Source: Klebsiella michiganensis (GTDB taxonomy: Bacteria > Pseudomonadota > Gammaproteobacteria > Enterobacterales > Enterobacteriaceae). Taken from it: DNA of 64,000 nucleotides. This document shows, one piece after another, positions 16,538 through 24,753 of the stretch. A program made the position numbers and the translations under genes. Every line of letters begins with the position of its first letter. Within the stretch, counting starts at the first letter, position 1. The stretch is taken from the NCBI RefSeq assembly GCF_002925905.1, contig NZ_PRDB01000007.1, positions 62,001 through 126,000 of the forward strand, given 5' to 3'. The notes beneath the pieces are model-generated. The model did no database searches, had not been told where the DNA came from, and was given only the letters and a program-made list of their open reading frames with translations.

Positions 16538-17971
16538 TTAAAACGGGAGCTCGCGCGGGACCGTTTGCAGCGTTATCCAGCGTAGCTCGGTAAACTCGGC
16601 AATTCCCGCGCGTCCGCCAAAGCGGCCGTAGCCTGACGATTTGCAGCCGCCAAACGGCATTTGCGCTTCGTCGTGTACGGTGGGGCCGTTGATGTGGCAA
16701 ATGCCGGTTTGCAGATTTTGCGCCAGGTTCCACGCCCTGGCGCTGTCCCGGCTGTATATCGCCGACGAGAGGCCATATTCGCTTTCATTGGCGACGGCCA
16801 GCGCTTCGGCTTCGTCCTTAACGCGAATAATCGATTTCACCGGACCGAACGACTCTTCATGCCAGATGCGCATTTCCCGGGTGACGCCATCAAGCAGGGT
16901 GGCGCGCATTTGCGTCGAATCGGATAGGCCGCCGGCCAGCAGGCGCGCCCCCTTCGCCAGCGCGTCCTCTATCAAGGCATTGCAGCGGGTGACGGTCTTC
17001 ATGTCCACCACCGGGCCGAGCAGGCTGGCGGGCAGGGCGGCGGCGCGTCTGGCCATCTGAGCCACAAACGCTTCCGCGACGGTCGCGTCAACGATGATGC
17101 GCTCGGTGGACATGCAGATTTGTCCGGCGTTGGCGAATGCGCCAAAAATTGCGCCTGCGGCGGCCTGTTCGAGATCGGCGTCATCCAGCACCAGCAGCGG
17201 CGCTTTGCCGCCGAGTTCCAGCACCGCGGGTTTCAGATGTTCGCCGCAGGTGCGGGCGATTATCCGTCCCACCGGCGTGGAGCCGGTGAAATTGATGCGG
17301 CGTACGGCGGGGTGGGCAATCAGTAACTCCACCAGCGCAGGCGCGTCGGCGGGGGCGCAGGTCAGATAATTGACCACGCCCGCGGGAAAGCCTGCCGCCG
17401 CCAGGGCATCGATAATCAGCCCCTGGGTCGCCGGTGAAAGCTCCGCGCCTTTGAGGATAACCGTATTTCCACAGGCCAGCGGCGTGGCGATAGCGCGGGT
17501 CGCGAGGATTAATGGCGCGTTCCACGGCGCCATGCCAAGCACCACGCCTGCACCCTGGCGGATGCCCAACGCCAGGTTTCCCGGCACGTTGGAAGGGATC
17601 ACCTGGCCCTCAATTTGCGTGGTCAGGGCGGCGGCTTCGCGCAGGATATCGGCGGCCAGATGAACGTTAAAACCGGCCCAGTGCGCGGTGGCTCCCGTTT
17701 CCGCCGCCATCGCGGCGATAAATTTCGCCTCACGGCGCAGCATCTCTTCCGCGGCCTCCAGCAGGAGACGTCGGCGCTCGGCGGGTACCGTATCGCGCCA
17801 CTGCGGGAACGCCGCGCCGGCGGCAGCGGCGCAGCGGCGGGCGTCCGCCAGGCTGGCGGCGCTGGCAACGGAGGCGCGTTCGTGCGTGAGCGGATTATCG
17901 CGGGTAAAGGTGGCTTGACCTTCAGCATCATGCCACTGGCCGTTGGTGTACAGATTGCAGGTTATTGTCAT
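16538..17971 (-). CDS. NAD(P)-dependent aldehyde dehydrogenase, vanillin/salicylaldehyde type
   Basis: 477 residues of the aldehyde dehydrogenase superfamily. The catalytic cysteine is in ANAGQICMSTER and the base in LELGGKAPLLV; the cofactor region holds NFTGSTPVG. Features such as the APWNAPLILATRAIATPLA stretch and THDEAQMPFGG-like ending (HDEAQMPFGGCKSSGYGRFGG) are those of vanillin, benzaldehyde and salicylaldehyde dehydrogenases. It stands alone on the minus strand, converging on the pectinesterase with three bases between. An aromatic aldehyde substrate is inferred. Confidence 0.85.
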   Translation of the reverse strand: MTITCNLYTNGQWHDAEGQATFTRDNPLTHERASVASAASLADARRCAAAAGAAFPQWRDTVPAERRRLLLEAAEEMLRREAKFIAAMAAETGATAHWAGFNVHLAADILREAAALTTQIEGQVIPSNVPGNLALGIRQGAGVVLGMAPWNAPLILATRAIATPLACGNTVILKGAELSPATQGLIIDALAAAGFPAGVVNYLTCAPADAPALVELLIAHPAVRRINFTGSTPVGRIIARTCGEHLKPAVLELGGKAPLLVLDDADLEQAAAGAIFGAFANAGQICMSTERIIVDATVAEAFVAQMARRAAALPASLLGPVVDMKTVTRCNALIEDALAKGARLLAGGLSDSTQMRATLLDGVTREMRIWHEESFGPVKSIIRVKDEAEALAVANESEYGLSSAIYSRDSARAWNLAQNLQTGICHINGPTVHDEAQMPFGGCKSSGYGRFGGRAGIAEFTELRWITLQTVPRELPF

Positions 17972-18036
17972 TATTGGCTTCTCCTGGCGTTACGATTTGC
18001 CGAGTGTATCGGGTTGCGCCGCCGCGCGGTGGCGGT

Positions 18037-18060
18037 CGGGCGGTTATCGCCCGCTTTTTT
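18037..18060 (+). terminator. Terminator-like hairpin in the leader of the DppA-like gene
   Basis: CGGGCG pairs with CGCCCG around GTTAT and is followed by CTTTTTT. No plus-strand gene precedes it (the neighbouring gene runs away on the minus strand). It is therefore either an attenuator in the leader of the gene at 18241 or a barrier to antisense transcription of the aldehyde dehydrogenase. Confidence 0.6.
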
Positions 18061-18240
18061 CGTAACTTTGCGCAGGGTTCACATTTATGAAGAAGTTCGA
18101 TGACGCCAATTGAGAGGATGTTGAATTTATCGTCGAAAACGCGGTTTTTAGCATAACCTGATAGCAATTGATTATTTGCCGGTTGAATTCTCCTGTGCTG
18201 TTATTAAAGGACTTATAACAAATTCATAAGGCTTATAACC

Positions 18241-19839
18241 ATGTCTACAGGGAAAACGTTTCTTGCGCTGGCGTTGAGCGCGCTACTGCCGGCGGCAGGC
18301 GCCTGGGCGGCGGGCAACGATACGCTGGTCTATTGTTCCGAAGCTTCGCCGGAATCTTTCAACCCGCAGATTGCCAGCTCGGGCCCATCTTTCGTCGCCA
18401 GTTCCCAGGTGCTTTATAACCGCCTGATAAACTTTGACCCGGTCAAAAATACGCCGATTCCCTCGCTGGCCACCGAATGGCGCGTCTCCCCGGACGGTAA
18501 AACCTGGACTTTCACCCTGCGTAAGGGCGTGCAGTTCAACAGCAACAAATACTTCAAGCCGACCCGTGATTTCAACGCCGATGACGTGCTGTTCTCGGTG
18601 CTGCGGCAGAAAGATGCCAGCCATCCGTACCATAATGTTTCCCAGGGACATTACGAATACTTCCACGACGTTGGGCTGGATAAGCTGATCAAAGACGTCA
18701 AAAAAATCGATGATTATCACGTGCAGTTTGTGCTGAACGAGCCGAACGCGGCGTTCCTCGCCGACTGGGGAATGGATTTTGCGTCGATTCTGTCTGCCGA
18801 ATATGCCGATGCGATGCTGAAAAAAGGCACCCCGGAGTATGTCGATACCTGGCCTATTGGTACCGGACCCTACGCGCTGCAGCAATATAAAGCGGATTCG
18901 CTGATCCGCTATGTCGCTAACCCGCACTACTGGGACGGTGACGTGCCGACCAAACACCTGATTTTCTCGATCACACCGAACGTTGAGACGCGGCTTGCGA
19001 AGCTGCAAACCAATGAATGCCAGATTATCCCCGCGCCGTCGCCGGTACAGTTCCCGGTGATTAAGGGCAATAAAGATCTGGCGCTGCATGCGGTTGAGGC
19101 GCTCAACGTTGGCTATCTGGCCTTTAATACCGAGAAAAAGCCGTTTGATAACGTACTGGTGCGCCAGGCGCTGAACTACGCTACCGACAAGCAGGCAATC
19201 GTGAAAGCGGTCTTCCTGGACTCCGGCAGCGTCGCGAAATCGCCGATCCCCGCCAATATGCTGGGCTATAAGAAAGATCTGCCTGATTACGACTACGATC
19301 CGCAAAAAGCGAAAGATCTCCTTAAGCAGGCCGGGCTGGAAAAAGGGGCCGAGGTCACCCTGTGGTCGATGCCGGTGCAGCGGCCGTATAACCCCAATTC
19401 CCGACGTATTGCCGAGATGATTCAAAATGACTGGAGCAAGGTTGGGATCAAAGCCAAAATCGTTACTTATGAATGGGGTGAATACCTCGCCGGCATGCGC
19501 AAAGGCGAGCACGACAGCGCGCTGTTTGGCTGGATGTCTGATAATGGCGATCCGGATAACTTCGCCGGCACCCTGTTAAGCTGCGATAACATTAAAACCG
19601 GCTCTAACGTTGCCCGCTGGTGCGATAAATCCTACGATGCGCTGGTGAAAAAGGCTATCCTGGTCAGCGACCCGCAGGCGCGCGCCGGACTCTACGCTCA
19701 GGCGCAGGAGATTTTTCAGCAGCAGGCCCCCTGGATCACCCTGGCGACCGGTAACACCTTCTACGCGACGCGCAGCAACGTGAGCGGCTACAGCGTGAGC
19801 CTGATGGGCAGCGATTTTTCCAAAGTTAAACTCAATTAA
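18241..19839 (+). CDS. DppA-like periplasmic peptide-binding protein, orphan
   Basis: 532 residues with a signal peptide (cleavage probably after AGAWA). It is an SBP family 5 protein closely similar to DppA: LVYCSEASPESFNPQ at the start, EFVxDWGMDFASILSAEYADAM-type segments, and MPVQRPYNPNSRRIAEMIQ late. Two cysteine pairs of DppA appear conserved (NECQI; LLSCDN and ARWCDK). No permease or ATPase gene is adjacent, so it probably feeds the DppBCDF transporter with an alternative ligand. That sharing is inferred from other enterobacterial DppA paralogues. Confidence 0.88.
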   Translation: MSTGKTFLALALSALLPAAGAWAAGNDTLVYCSEASPESFNPQIASSGPSFVASSQVLYNRLINFDPVKNTPIPSLATEWRVSPDGKTWTFTLRKGVQFNSNKYFKPTRDFNADDVLFSVLRQKDASHPYHNVSQGHYEYFHDVGLDKLIKDVKKIDDYHVQFVLNEPNAAFLADWGMDFASILSAEYADAMLKKGTPEYVDTWPIGTGPYALQQYKADSLIRYVANPHYWDGDVPTKHLIFSITPNVETRLAKLQTNECQIIPAPSPVQFPVIKGNKDLALHAVEALNVGYLAFNTEKKPFDNVLVRQALNYATDKQAIVKAVFLDSGSVAKSPIPANMLGYKKDLPDYDYDPQKAKDLLKQAGLEKGAEVTLWSMPVQRPYNPNSRRIAEMIQNDWSKVGIKAKIVTYEWGEYLAGMRKGEHDSALFGWMSDNGDPDNFAGTLLSCDNIKTGSNVARWCDKSYDALVKKAILVSDPQARAGLYAQAQEIFQQQAPWITLATGNTFYATRSNVSGYSVSLMGSDFSKVKLN

Positions 19840-19856
19840 GCCGGAAGGAGAGAAGC

Positions 19857-20090
19857 ATGTCGCATCTGGATGAGGTCGTCGCGCGCGTGGACGCCGCGAT
19901 TGCCGAAAGCGTTATTAGCCATATGAATGAACTGCTGATCGCGCTGAGCGATGACGCGGGGCTGGGGCGGGAAGAGCGCTACGTTCAGCAGCAGCGTTTG
20001 CGTAACGCCATCGCCCACCACGGCCGCCAGCAGCACGAGGAGCAGGAAGCTCGCCGGGAGCAGCTGACCCGCGGCGGCGAGATTCACTAG
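19857..20090 (+). CDS. ydcY: YdcY, DUF2526 protein
   Basis: 77 residues, soluble and charged, starting MSHLDEVVARVDAAI and containing NELLIALSDDA; it matches E. coli YdcY over its length. GGAAGGAGAG precedes the ATG. It follows the DppA-like gene by 17 bases, so the two may share a transcript here, although in E. coli ydcY has other neighbours. No function is known. Confidence 0.9.
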   Translation: MSHLDEVVARVDAAIAESVISHMNELLIALSDDAGLGREERYVQQQRLRNAIAHHGRQQHEEQEARREQLTRGGEIH

Positions 20091-20098
20091 TTACGCCG

Positions 20099-20548
20099 CT
20101 AGAACTGGCGCCTGGCCACCAGCCAGGCGCCGATAACCAGCATCACCGCCCCGCAGAGCGGGCCAACCAGCGCGCGTAGCGGGACGTGGTGCGCGCGAAT
20201 CAGATCTATCACTAAGCCCCCAACCAGCTGGCTGGCAATCAATACCGCAATCGTGGTTGCCGCCCCGACGTTCTGATAGCCGCTGATGCTGGCAAAGACA
20301 AAGAACGAGCCCAGCAGACCGGGAATGAGCGTCCACCACTTTACGCTGACCGCCAGCTCCTGAAACCCCGCCGCGCCGTGCTTAAGCAGCAGTATTGTCA
20401 CGAAAATCACGATGCCGACCAGCGAGTTAAGCAGCATGGCGATCAGGATGGTTGATGCGGACTGGGTAATGCGCACCATCAGCGTGTTTTGCAGCACCAG
20501 CCCGACGCCAGCGGCGATTAAACAGGCCAGGGTCAGCGTTTGATTCAT
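20099..20548 (-). CDS. ydcZ: YdcZ, DMT-family inner-membrane protein
   Basis: 149 residues with five hydrophobic segments, the pattern of the short DMT/EamA-like YdcZ family (DUF606). It starts MNQTLTLACLIAAGVG. The start overlaps the mnaT stop by four bases (ATGA), so it is translated as the second gene of an mnaT-ydcZ operon. Half-size DMT proteins usually pair to form a transporter; substrate is unknown. Confidence 0.9.
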   Translation of the reverse strand: MNQTLTLACLIAAGVGLVLQNTLMVRITQSASTILIAMLLNSLVGIVIFVTILLLKHGAAGFQELAVSVKWWTLIPGLLGSFFVFASISGYQNVGAATTIAVLIASQLVGGLVIDLIRAHHVPLRALVGPLCGAVMLVIGAWLVARRQF

Positions 20549-21063
20549 GCGCTGCCGTCCGGATCGCGGCGATCGTCAAGCTGCAGCTGCATAAAGGTCA
20601 GATCCAGCCAGCGGCCAAATTTCGTGCCGACCTGCGGCATCTGCCCGGTGGTGATAAAGCCCAGCGTTTCATGCAGATGCAATGAAGCCTCGTTTTGCGC
20701 TTCAATGCCGGCGACCATGACGTGTTTATTCAGCCGTTTCGCCTCGGCGATAAGGGCGACGAGCAGGCTGCGGCCCAGCCCTTTCCCCTGATGATCGGGG
20801 TGGACATAGACGGAATGTTCGACGGTGTGGCGAAAGCCGTCAAAGGCGCGCCAGTCGCCGAAGGAGGAGTAACCGGTAATCACCCCGTTTTCTTCGCTCA
20901 CCAGCACGGGATAACCGGCTATCTGCCGGGCTTCGAACCAGGCAATACGGTTGTCGGTATCGACGGTTTTGTCGTTCCAGATGGCGGCGGTATGGACGAC
21001 CGCGTGGTTGTAGATTTCAGCGATTGCCGCGCAATCGTCTTTGCTGGCATGGCGGATGCTCAT
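20545..21063 (-). CDS. mnaT: L-amino acid N-acyltransferase MnaT
   Basis: 172 residues of the GNAT fold, matching E. coli MnaT (YncA). It acetylates methionine and its toxic analogues methionine sulfoximine and sulfone, and related enzymes act on phosphinothricin. Acetyl-CoA binding is marked by VHPDHQGKGLGRSLLVALI, and YSSFGDWRAFDGFRHTVEHSVYV is the family core. GAGGG precedes the ATG. Its promoter region carries the same 11-base palindromic core as the promoter of the XRE-cupin regulator two genes away. Confidence 0.92.
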   Translation of the reverse strand: MSIRHASKDDCAAIAEIYNHAVVHTAAIWNDKTVDTDNRIAWFEARQIAGYPVLVSEENGVITGYSSFGDWRAFDGFRHTVEHSVYVHPDHQGKGLGRSLLVALIAEAKRLNKHVMVAGIEAQNEASLHLHETLGFITTGQMPQVGTKFGRWLDLTFMQLQLDDRRDPDGSA

Positions 21064-21080
21064 GGTAACCCTCAGGCTTG

Positions 21081-21094
21081 TACACTATAGTAGT
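21081..21094. promoter_or_regulatory. Operator-like palindrome over the mnaT -10 region
   Basis: TACACTATAGTAGT contains, on the minus strand, TATAGT at a position suited to an mnaT -10 box (21089-21084, with a 20-base leader). The first 11 bases, TACACTATAGT, recur exactly at 23014-23024 in front of the XRE-cupin regulator, which suggests a shared repressor site. Confidence 0.55.
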
Positions 21095-21369
21095 ACGATA
21101 TTATTACAATAATGTACACAAGGCTGTCATCTGTTTTAGCCATAAATTTTTCCTCTGGCCGGCCGGGTCCGTTGTGTGCGATGACTGCGCGACCCTGGCT
21201 TGCCTGCGCAGAAACATCATTCATATTTATATTTCATGATTGGAGGATTTATTAAATATATTACTGTTAATCTGCCGTCATATTTTACATTTTTATTTAC
21301 CGGATTTGGATTTTCCTGACATGCAGAAAAGAAATTACTTTTATCATAACTCCTTGATTATATTGGTGA

Positions 21370-21381
21370 TGATGTAAATCA
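21370..21381. promoter_or_regulatory. FNR-like box in the porin upstream region
   Basis: TGATGTAAATCA has the symmetrical core TGAT-N4-ATCA of FNR sites, although the outer T and A of the full consensus are replaced. It lies about 194 bases before the porin. The rest of the AT-rich 21095-21574 region shows no gene; it must hold the porin promoter. Confidence 0.35.
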
Positions 21382-21574
21382 TTGTGATGGCAGTCCGCTT
21401 TTTATTTTCACCCAATAGAACTAGTCTAACCCCTGAAGATATATTTCGGTTAAGCAGAGTGCATGTCGAGAAGTTATTCAATGTGGCTCTGTTGGATTTT
21501 ATATAACGATATTCTGTTTACACTATTATGCGTATTTATACGCAGGGAATGATTTTGCTAACAAGGGTGAAGCA

Positions 21575-22870
21575 ATGGCGCGTACACAAAATATGAAGAA
21601 ATTAATGCCGTCAATATTGGCAATGGCCATGGGGGCTATATCTGGCAATTCAGCTATGGCGGCTGAAACCACCGCGCTACAGGCAGCACCGGCTTATACC
21701 GCGACGCAGACTAAAGGGGAGACGCTGTGGAGCAATGACGATACGGCAATCGGTATTTTAGGATCCGTACGTTTAATGGCCAAAACGGACTCTAATCATA
21801 CTCAGGAACATAATATACAGAATAATGACTCGCGGCTGGGGGTTGCCGTGCGGCATAATTTTGACCTGAACGGCCTGAGTAATTATGCCGTCGGTTATTA
21901 TGAGACCGGCGTTCATGGTTTAGATTCCGCCACCGATGACCAGGGCAATGATGTTTATACCCGGCAGGCTTATGCCGGTATTGGCAATGACCGCTATGGC
22001 GTGGTGACCTTCGGCAAACAGTATGCTCCCACGGACTGGGGGCTGGGTATTGATACGACTTATGCCTGGGGCGGTAAAGCGAAACATGATACCACCGGAA
22101 TGTCGACGGATATTATTAATTCCGCGGCAATCTATTATTACAATGATAAAAATATGACGATTGGCGTCATGGGGCAAGGCAATGACAACGTCGACAGCAT
22201 CGGCTTTGCGGCCTACGGCGATGGGCCGAACCTGCATGATGCTTACCGCGATGGTTCAGCCACCGTTCACGGCGGCGCCGCGGTTGCCGCGCAGTACCGT
22301 TGGGATAACGGCTTCTCCGTCTCCAGCGCGGTGGCGTATAACAATTACACGGTAAATAGCGGGTCAGTCAGCGGCTGCCAGAATTTTGGCCCGAATGGCC
22401 ACTGTTTTAATTACACCGATAATAACGGCGATGCCTATGACGGCAATACTTATAGCATGGGCATGAACGCGAAATATACGACAAGCGTTGGCGATCATGC
22501 CTGGTATAACGGCGCGGAAGTGACTTATTACCTCAATAAAGTGAATGATGTTACAGCGGCGACCAGCGGCCATTACGAACATAATAACCAGCAGGGGGAT
22601 GACCAGGAAACGGTTCTCGGTCTGGAATATGACTCGCAATTTAAAATCACCCCGGCCTGGGGCGTGTACGTTGATTTTAACTGGTCGCAGGGCGGCGATG
22701 CGATGGAGGGACAGCACTTCCAGTCGACGGTATTGGGTACCGATTACTGGCTGGGGAAAAACGCGGTGACTTATCTTGAATACGGCTACGAAAAAGCCTG
22801 GGGCAACGATAATGAAGCGTGGAATATTGACGACAATCTCGGCGCAGTGGGGCTGCGCGTCTTTATCTGA
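21575..22870 (+). CDS. Outer-membrane porin
   Basis: 431 residues of the Gram-negative trimeric porin superfamily. After a signal peptide (probable end SAMA-AET) come alternating amphipathic strands, with GSVRLMAK near the start, RQAYAGIGNDRYGVVTFGKQ (the usual porin GL.N..G.V..GRQ region) and a long tyrosine- and asparagine-rich second half. The final residues are GLRVFI, so the terminal residue is Ile rather than the usual Phe. AGGGTGA supports the ATG at 21575; another ATG six codons later would give a more standard MKKL start. A terminator follows. It has no place in the E. coli order. Substrate is unknown. Confidence 0.82.
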   Translation: MARTQNMKKLMPSILAMAMGAISGNSAMAAETTALQAAPAYTATQTKGETLWSNDDTAIGILGSVRLMAKTDSNHTQEHNIQNNDSRLGVAVRHNFDLNGLSNYAVGYYETGVHGLDSATDDQGNDVYTRQAYAGIGNDRYGVVTFGKQYAPTDWGLGIDTTYAWGGKAKHDTTGMSTDIINSAAIYYYNDKNMTIGVMGQGNDNVDSIGFAAYGDGPNLHDAYRDGSATVHGGAAVAAQYRWDNGFSVSSAVAYNNYTVNSGSVSGCQNFGPNGHCFNYTDNNGDAYDGNTYSMGMNAKYTTSVGDHAWYNGAEVTYYLNKVNDVTAATSGHYEHNNQQGDDQETVLGLEYDSQFKITPAWGVYVDFNWSQGGDAMEGQHFQSTVLGTDYWLGKNAVTYLEYGYEKAWGNDNEAWNIDDNLGAVGLRVFI

Positions 22871-22938
22871 CGGGCATTTTCTTTTCATTTATGGTCTTGA
22901 GGGTGCTTTAGTTAACGGATTGCATCCTTTTCTGCCTT

Positions 22939-22967
22939 GCCCGGCGGTGTATTACGTCGGGCCTTTT
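22939..22967 (+). terminator. Terminator after the porin gene
   Basis: GCCCGGCG pairs with CGTCGGGC (one G-T pair), followed by CTTTTC. It ends the porin transcript and separates it from the regulator gene. Confidence 0.7.
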
Positions 22968-22995
22968 CACGATAATCGCCGCTATCGGCGTCTGG

Positions 22996-23026
22996 TTGTA
23001 GAAACAGTAGGGCTACACTATAGTGT
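22996..23026 (+). promoter_or_regulatory. Promoter and palindromic operator of the XRE-cupin gene
   Basis: TTGTAG (22996-23001) and TATAGT (23019-23024) are 17 bases apart, a good sigma-70 layout. The perfect palindrome ACACTATAGTGT (23015-23026) covers the -10 box. The start codon is at 23033, seven to nine bases after the -10 box, so the message would be leaderless or almost so. Repression by the encoded regulator is inferred. Confidence 0.6.
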
Positions 23027-23032
23027 CACGTT

Positions 23033-23608
23033 ATGAATACTATAGAAGACAACCTCAACCAGCGCATCAGCGCACGCATCCGAATCGAGCGGGAATCCCG
23101 CGGCTGGTCGCTCAGCGAACTCGCCGAGCGGGCTGGGGCGTCGCGGGCGATGATCCACAAGATCGAGCGCGGCGAAAGCAGCCCGACGGCGTCGATGCTT
23201 GGACGACTTTCCGGCGCCTTCGGCATTAGCATGTCGACGCTGATCGCCAGGGCGGAGATGCAGGAAGGCAAGCTGCTGCGTTTTGCTCATCAGCCGGTGT
23301 GGCACGATCCGCAGAGCCACTATCTTCGGCGTCACGTTTCCCCGCGTAGCGACCTGCCTATCGATCTGGTGCAGGTGGAACTTCCGGCTGGCAGCGACGT
23401 TCCTATGCCCGCGTCATCCTATGCGCTGGCCCGGCAGCTCATCTGGCTACAGCAGGGCGAACTGGTCTTTCTCGAAGGCAACGCGCGCCACGAAATGCAG
23501 GCGGGGGATTGCCTGGAGCTCGGGCCGCCGAACGACTGCCGCTTTATTAATGAAACCACGCAGCCCTGCATCTATCTGGTGGTCCGGCTCAATCAATCTG
23601 CCTCATAA
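23033..23608 (+). CDS. XRE-family regulator with C-terminal cupin domain
   Basis: 191 residues. A helix-turn-helix of the Cro/C1 type occupies about residues 11-66 (SLSELAERAGASRAMIHKIERGESSPTASMLGRLS), and a cupin sensor domain about 105-187. The plan is that of SutR (YdcN) and related regulators of amino-acid or sulfur metabolism. No ribosome binding site is visible and the promoter seems to place transcription start at or next to the ATG. The gene is 65 bases before curA, on the same strand, where E. coli instead has mcbR on the other side. It probably represses itself and mnaT. Confidence 0.88.
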   Translation: MNTIEDNLNQRISARIRIERESRGWSLSELAERAGASRAMIHKIERGESSPTASMLGRLSGAFGISMSTLIARAEMQEGKLLRFAHQPVWHDPQSHYLRRHVSPRSDLPIDLVQVELPAGSDVPMPASSYALARQLIWLQQGELVFLEGNARHEMQAGDCLELGPPNDCRFINETTQPCIYLVVRLNQSAS

Positions 23609-23673
23609 TGTCAATGCGCGTAGCCGGGAAAGCAGCTAGCCTCAATACAGACTTGTCAAAAGAGGAGTTTGTT

Positions 23674-24711
23674 ATGGCTTTCAATCCGCAACGCCACCGC
23701 CGCTGGCTGCTGGCATCCCGTCCGCACGGCGAGCCGACCGGGGAAAACTTCCGCCTGGAAGAGGGTGAGGTCGCTTCACCCGGGCCGGGACAGCTACTGC
23801 TGCGCACCGTCTTTCTGTCTTTAGATCCCTATATGCGCGGGCGGATGAGCGACGCGCCTTCCTATTCGCCGCCGGTCGCCGTTGGCGCGGTGATGGTGGG
23901 CGGCACCGTGAGCCGCGTCGTGACATCAAACCATGATGATTATCAGCCCGGCGACTGGGTGCTGGGCTACGGCGGCTGGCAGGATTATGAACTCTCCGAC
24001 GGCAGCGGGCTGGTGAAGTTAGGCGAGAGCCCGGAACACCCTTCCTGGGCGTTAGGGATCCTCGGCATGCCGGGCTTTACGGCCTATATGGGGCTGCTGG
24101 ATATTGGTCTGCCGAAAGCGGGCGAAACGCTGGTGGTCGCCGCCGCCACCGGGCCGGTTGGCGCAACGGTCGGACAGATTGCGAAGCTGAAAGGCTGCCG
24201 TACGGTGGGCATCGCGGGCGGCAGCGAGAAGTGCCGCTATGCGGTAGAAACCCTCGGCTTCGACGCCTGCATCGATCACCGCGCGCCCGATTTCGCCGTC
24301 AAACTGCTTGAAGCCTGCCCGCAGGGGATCGATATCTACTATGAGAACGTCGGTGGGAAAGTGTTTGATGAAGTACTGCCGCTGCTGAACACCTCGGCCC
24401 GCGTGCCGGTTTGCGGCCTGGTCAGCGGCTACAATGCCACCGCGCTGCCCGACGGCCCGGATCGTTTACCGCTGCTGATGGCGACAATCCTCAAAAAACG
24501 CATCCGTATGCAGGGCTTTATTATCGGCCAGGATTACGGGCACCGGATTGCCGAGTTCCAGCAGGAGATGGGGCGCTGGGTGCAGGCAGGGAAAATCAAA
24601 TACCGCGAGCAGGTGGTTGACGGCCTGGAGAACGCGCCGCAGGCGCTCATCGGTCTGCTGAAGGGCGAGAACTTCGGTAAAGTGGTGGTTCGCGTCTCTC
24701 CTGACGAGTAG
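23674..24711 (+). CDS. curA: NADPH-dependent curcumin/2-alkenal reductase CurA
   Basis: 345 residues of the MDR zinc-free reductase family (leukotriene B4 dehydrogenase-like). The nucleotide-binding motif is AAATGPVGATVGQIAKLKG, and YYENVGGKVFDEVLPLLN and GLVSGYNAT are family signatures. It matches E. coli CurA (YncB), which reduces curcumin and alpha,beta-unsaturated ketones and aldehydes. The frame is open 22 codons further upstream, but AGAGGAG six bases before 23674 and the E. coli start support the chosen ATG. Confidence 0.93.
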   Translation: MAFNPQRHRRWLLASRPHGEPTGENFRLEEGEVASPGPGQLLLRTVFLSLDPYMRGRMSDAPSYSPPVAVGAVMVGGTVSRVVTSNHDDYQPGDWVLGYGGWQDYELSDGSGLVKLGESPEHPSWALGILGMPGFTAYMGLLDIGLPKAGETLVVAAATGPVGATVGQIAKLKGCRTVGIAGGSEKCRYAVETLGFDACIDHRAPDFAVKLLEACPQGIDIYYENVGGKVFDEVLPLLNTSARVPVCGLVSGYNATALPDGPDRLPLLMATILKKRIRMQGFIIGQDYGHRIAEFQQEMGRWVQAGKIKYREQVVDGLENAPQALIGLLKGENFGKVVVRVSPDE

Positions 24712-24718
24712 CTTTTTC

Positions 24719-24745
24719 CCGGCAGGCATCGCGCCTGCCGGTTTT
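24719..24745. terminator. Terminator between curA and rihA
   Basis: A perfect 9-bp stem, CCGGCAGGC/GCCTGCCGG, with loop ATCGC, is followed by TTTT and preceded by a run of T then C. It serves curA and probably the convergent rihA. Confidence 0.8.
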
Positions 24746-24753
24746 ATGATGAT

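Noticed and set aside
18283-19512. 409-codon minus-strand frame
   Set aside because: Shadow of the DppA-like gene; no family resemblance and no start signals.
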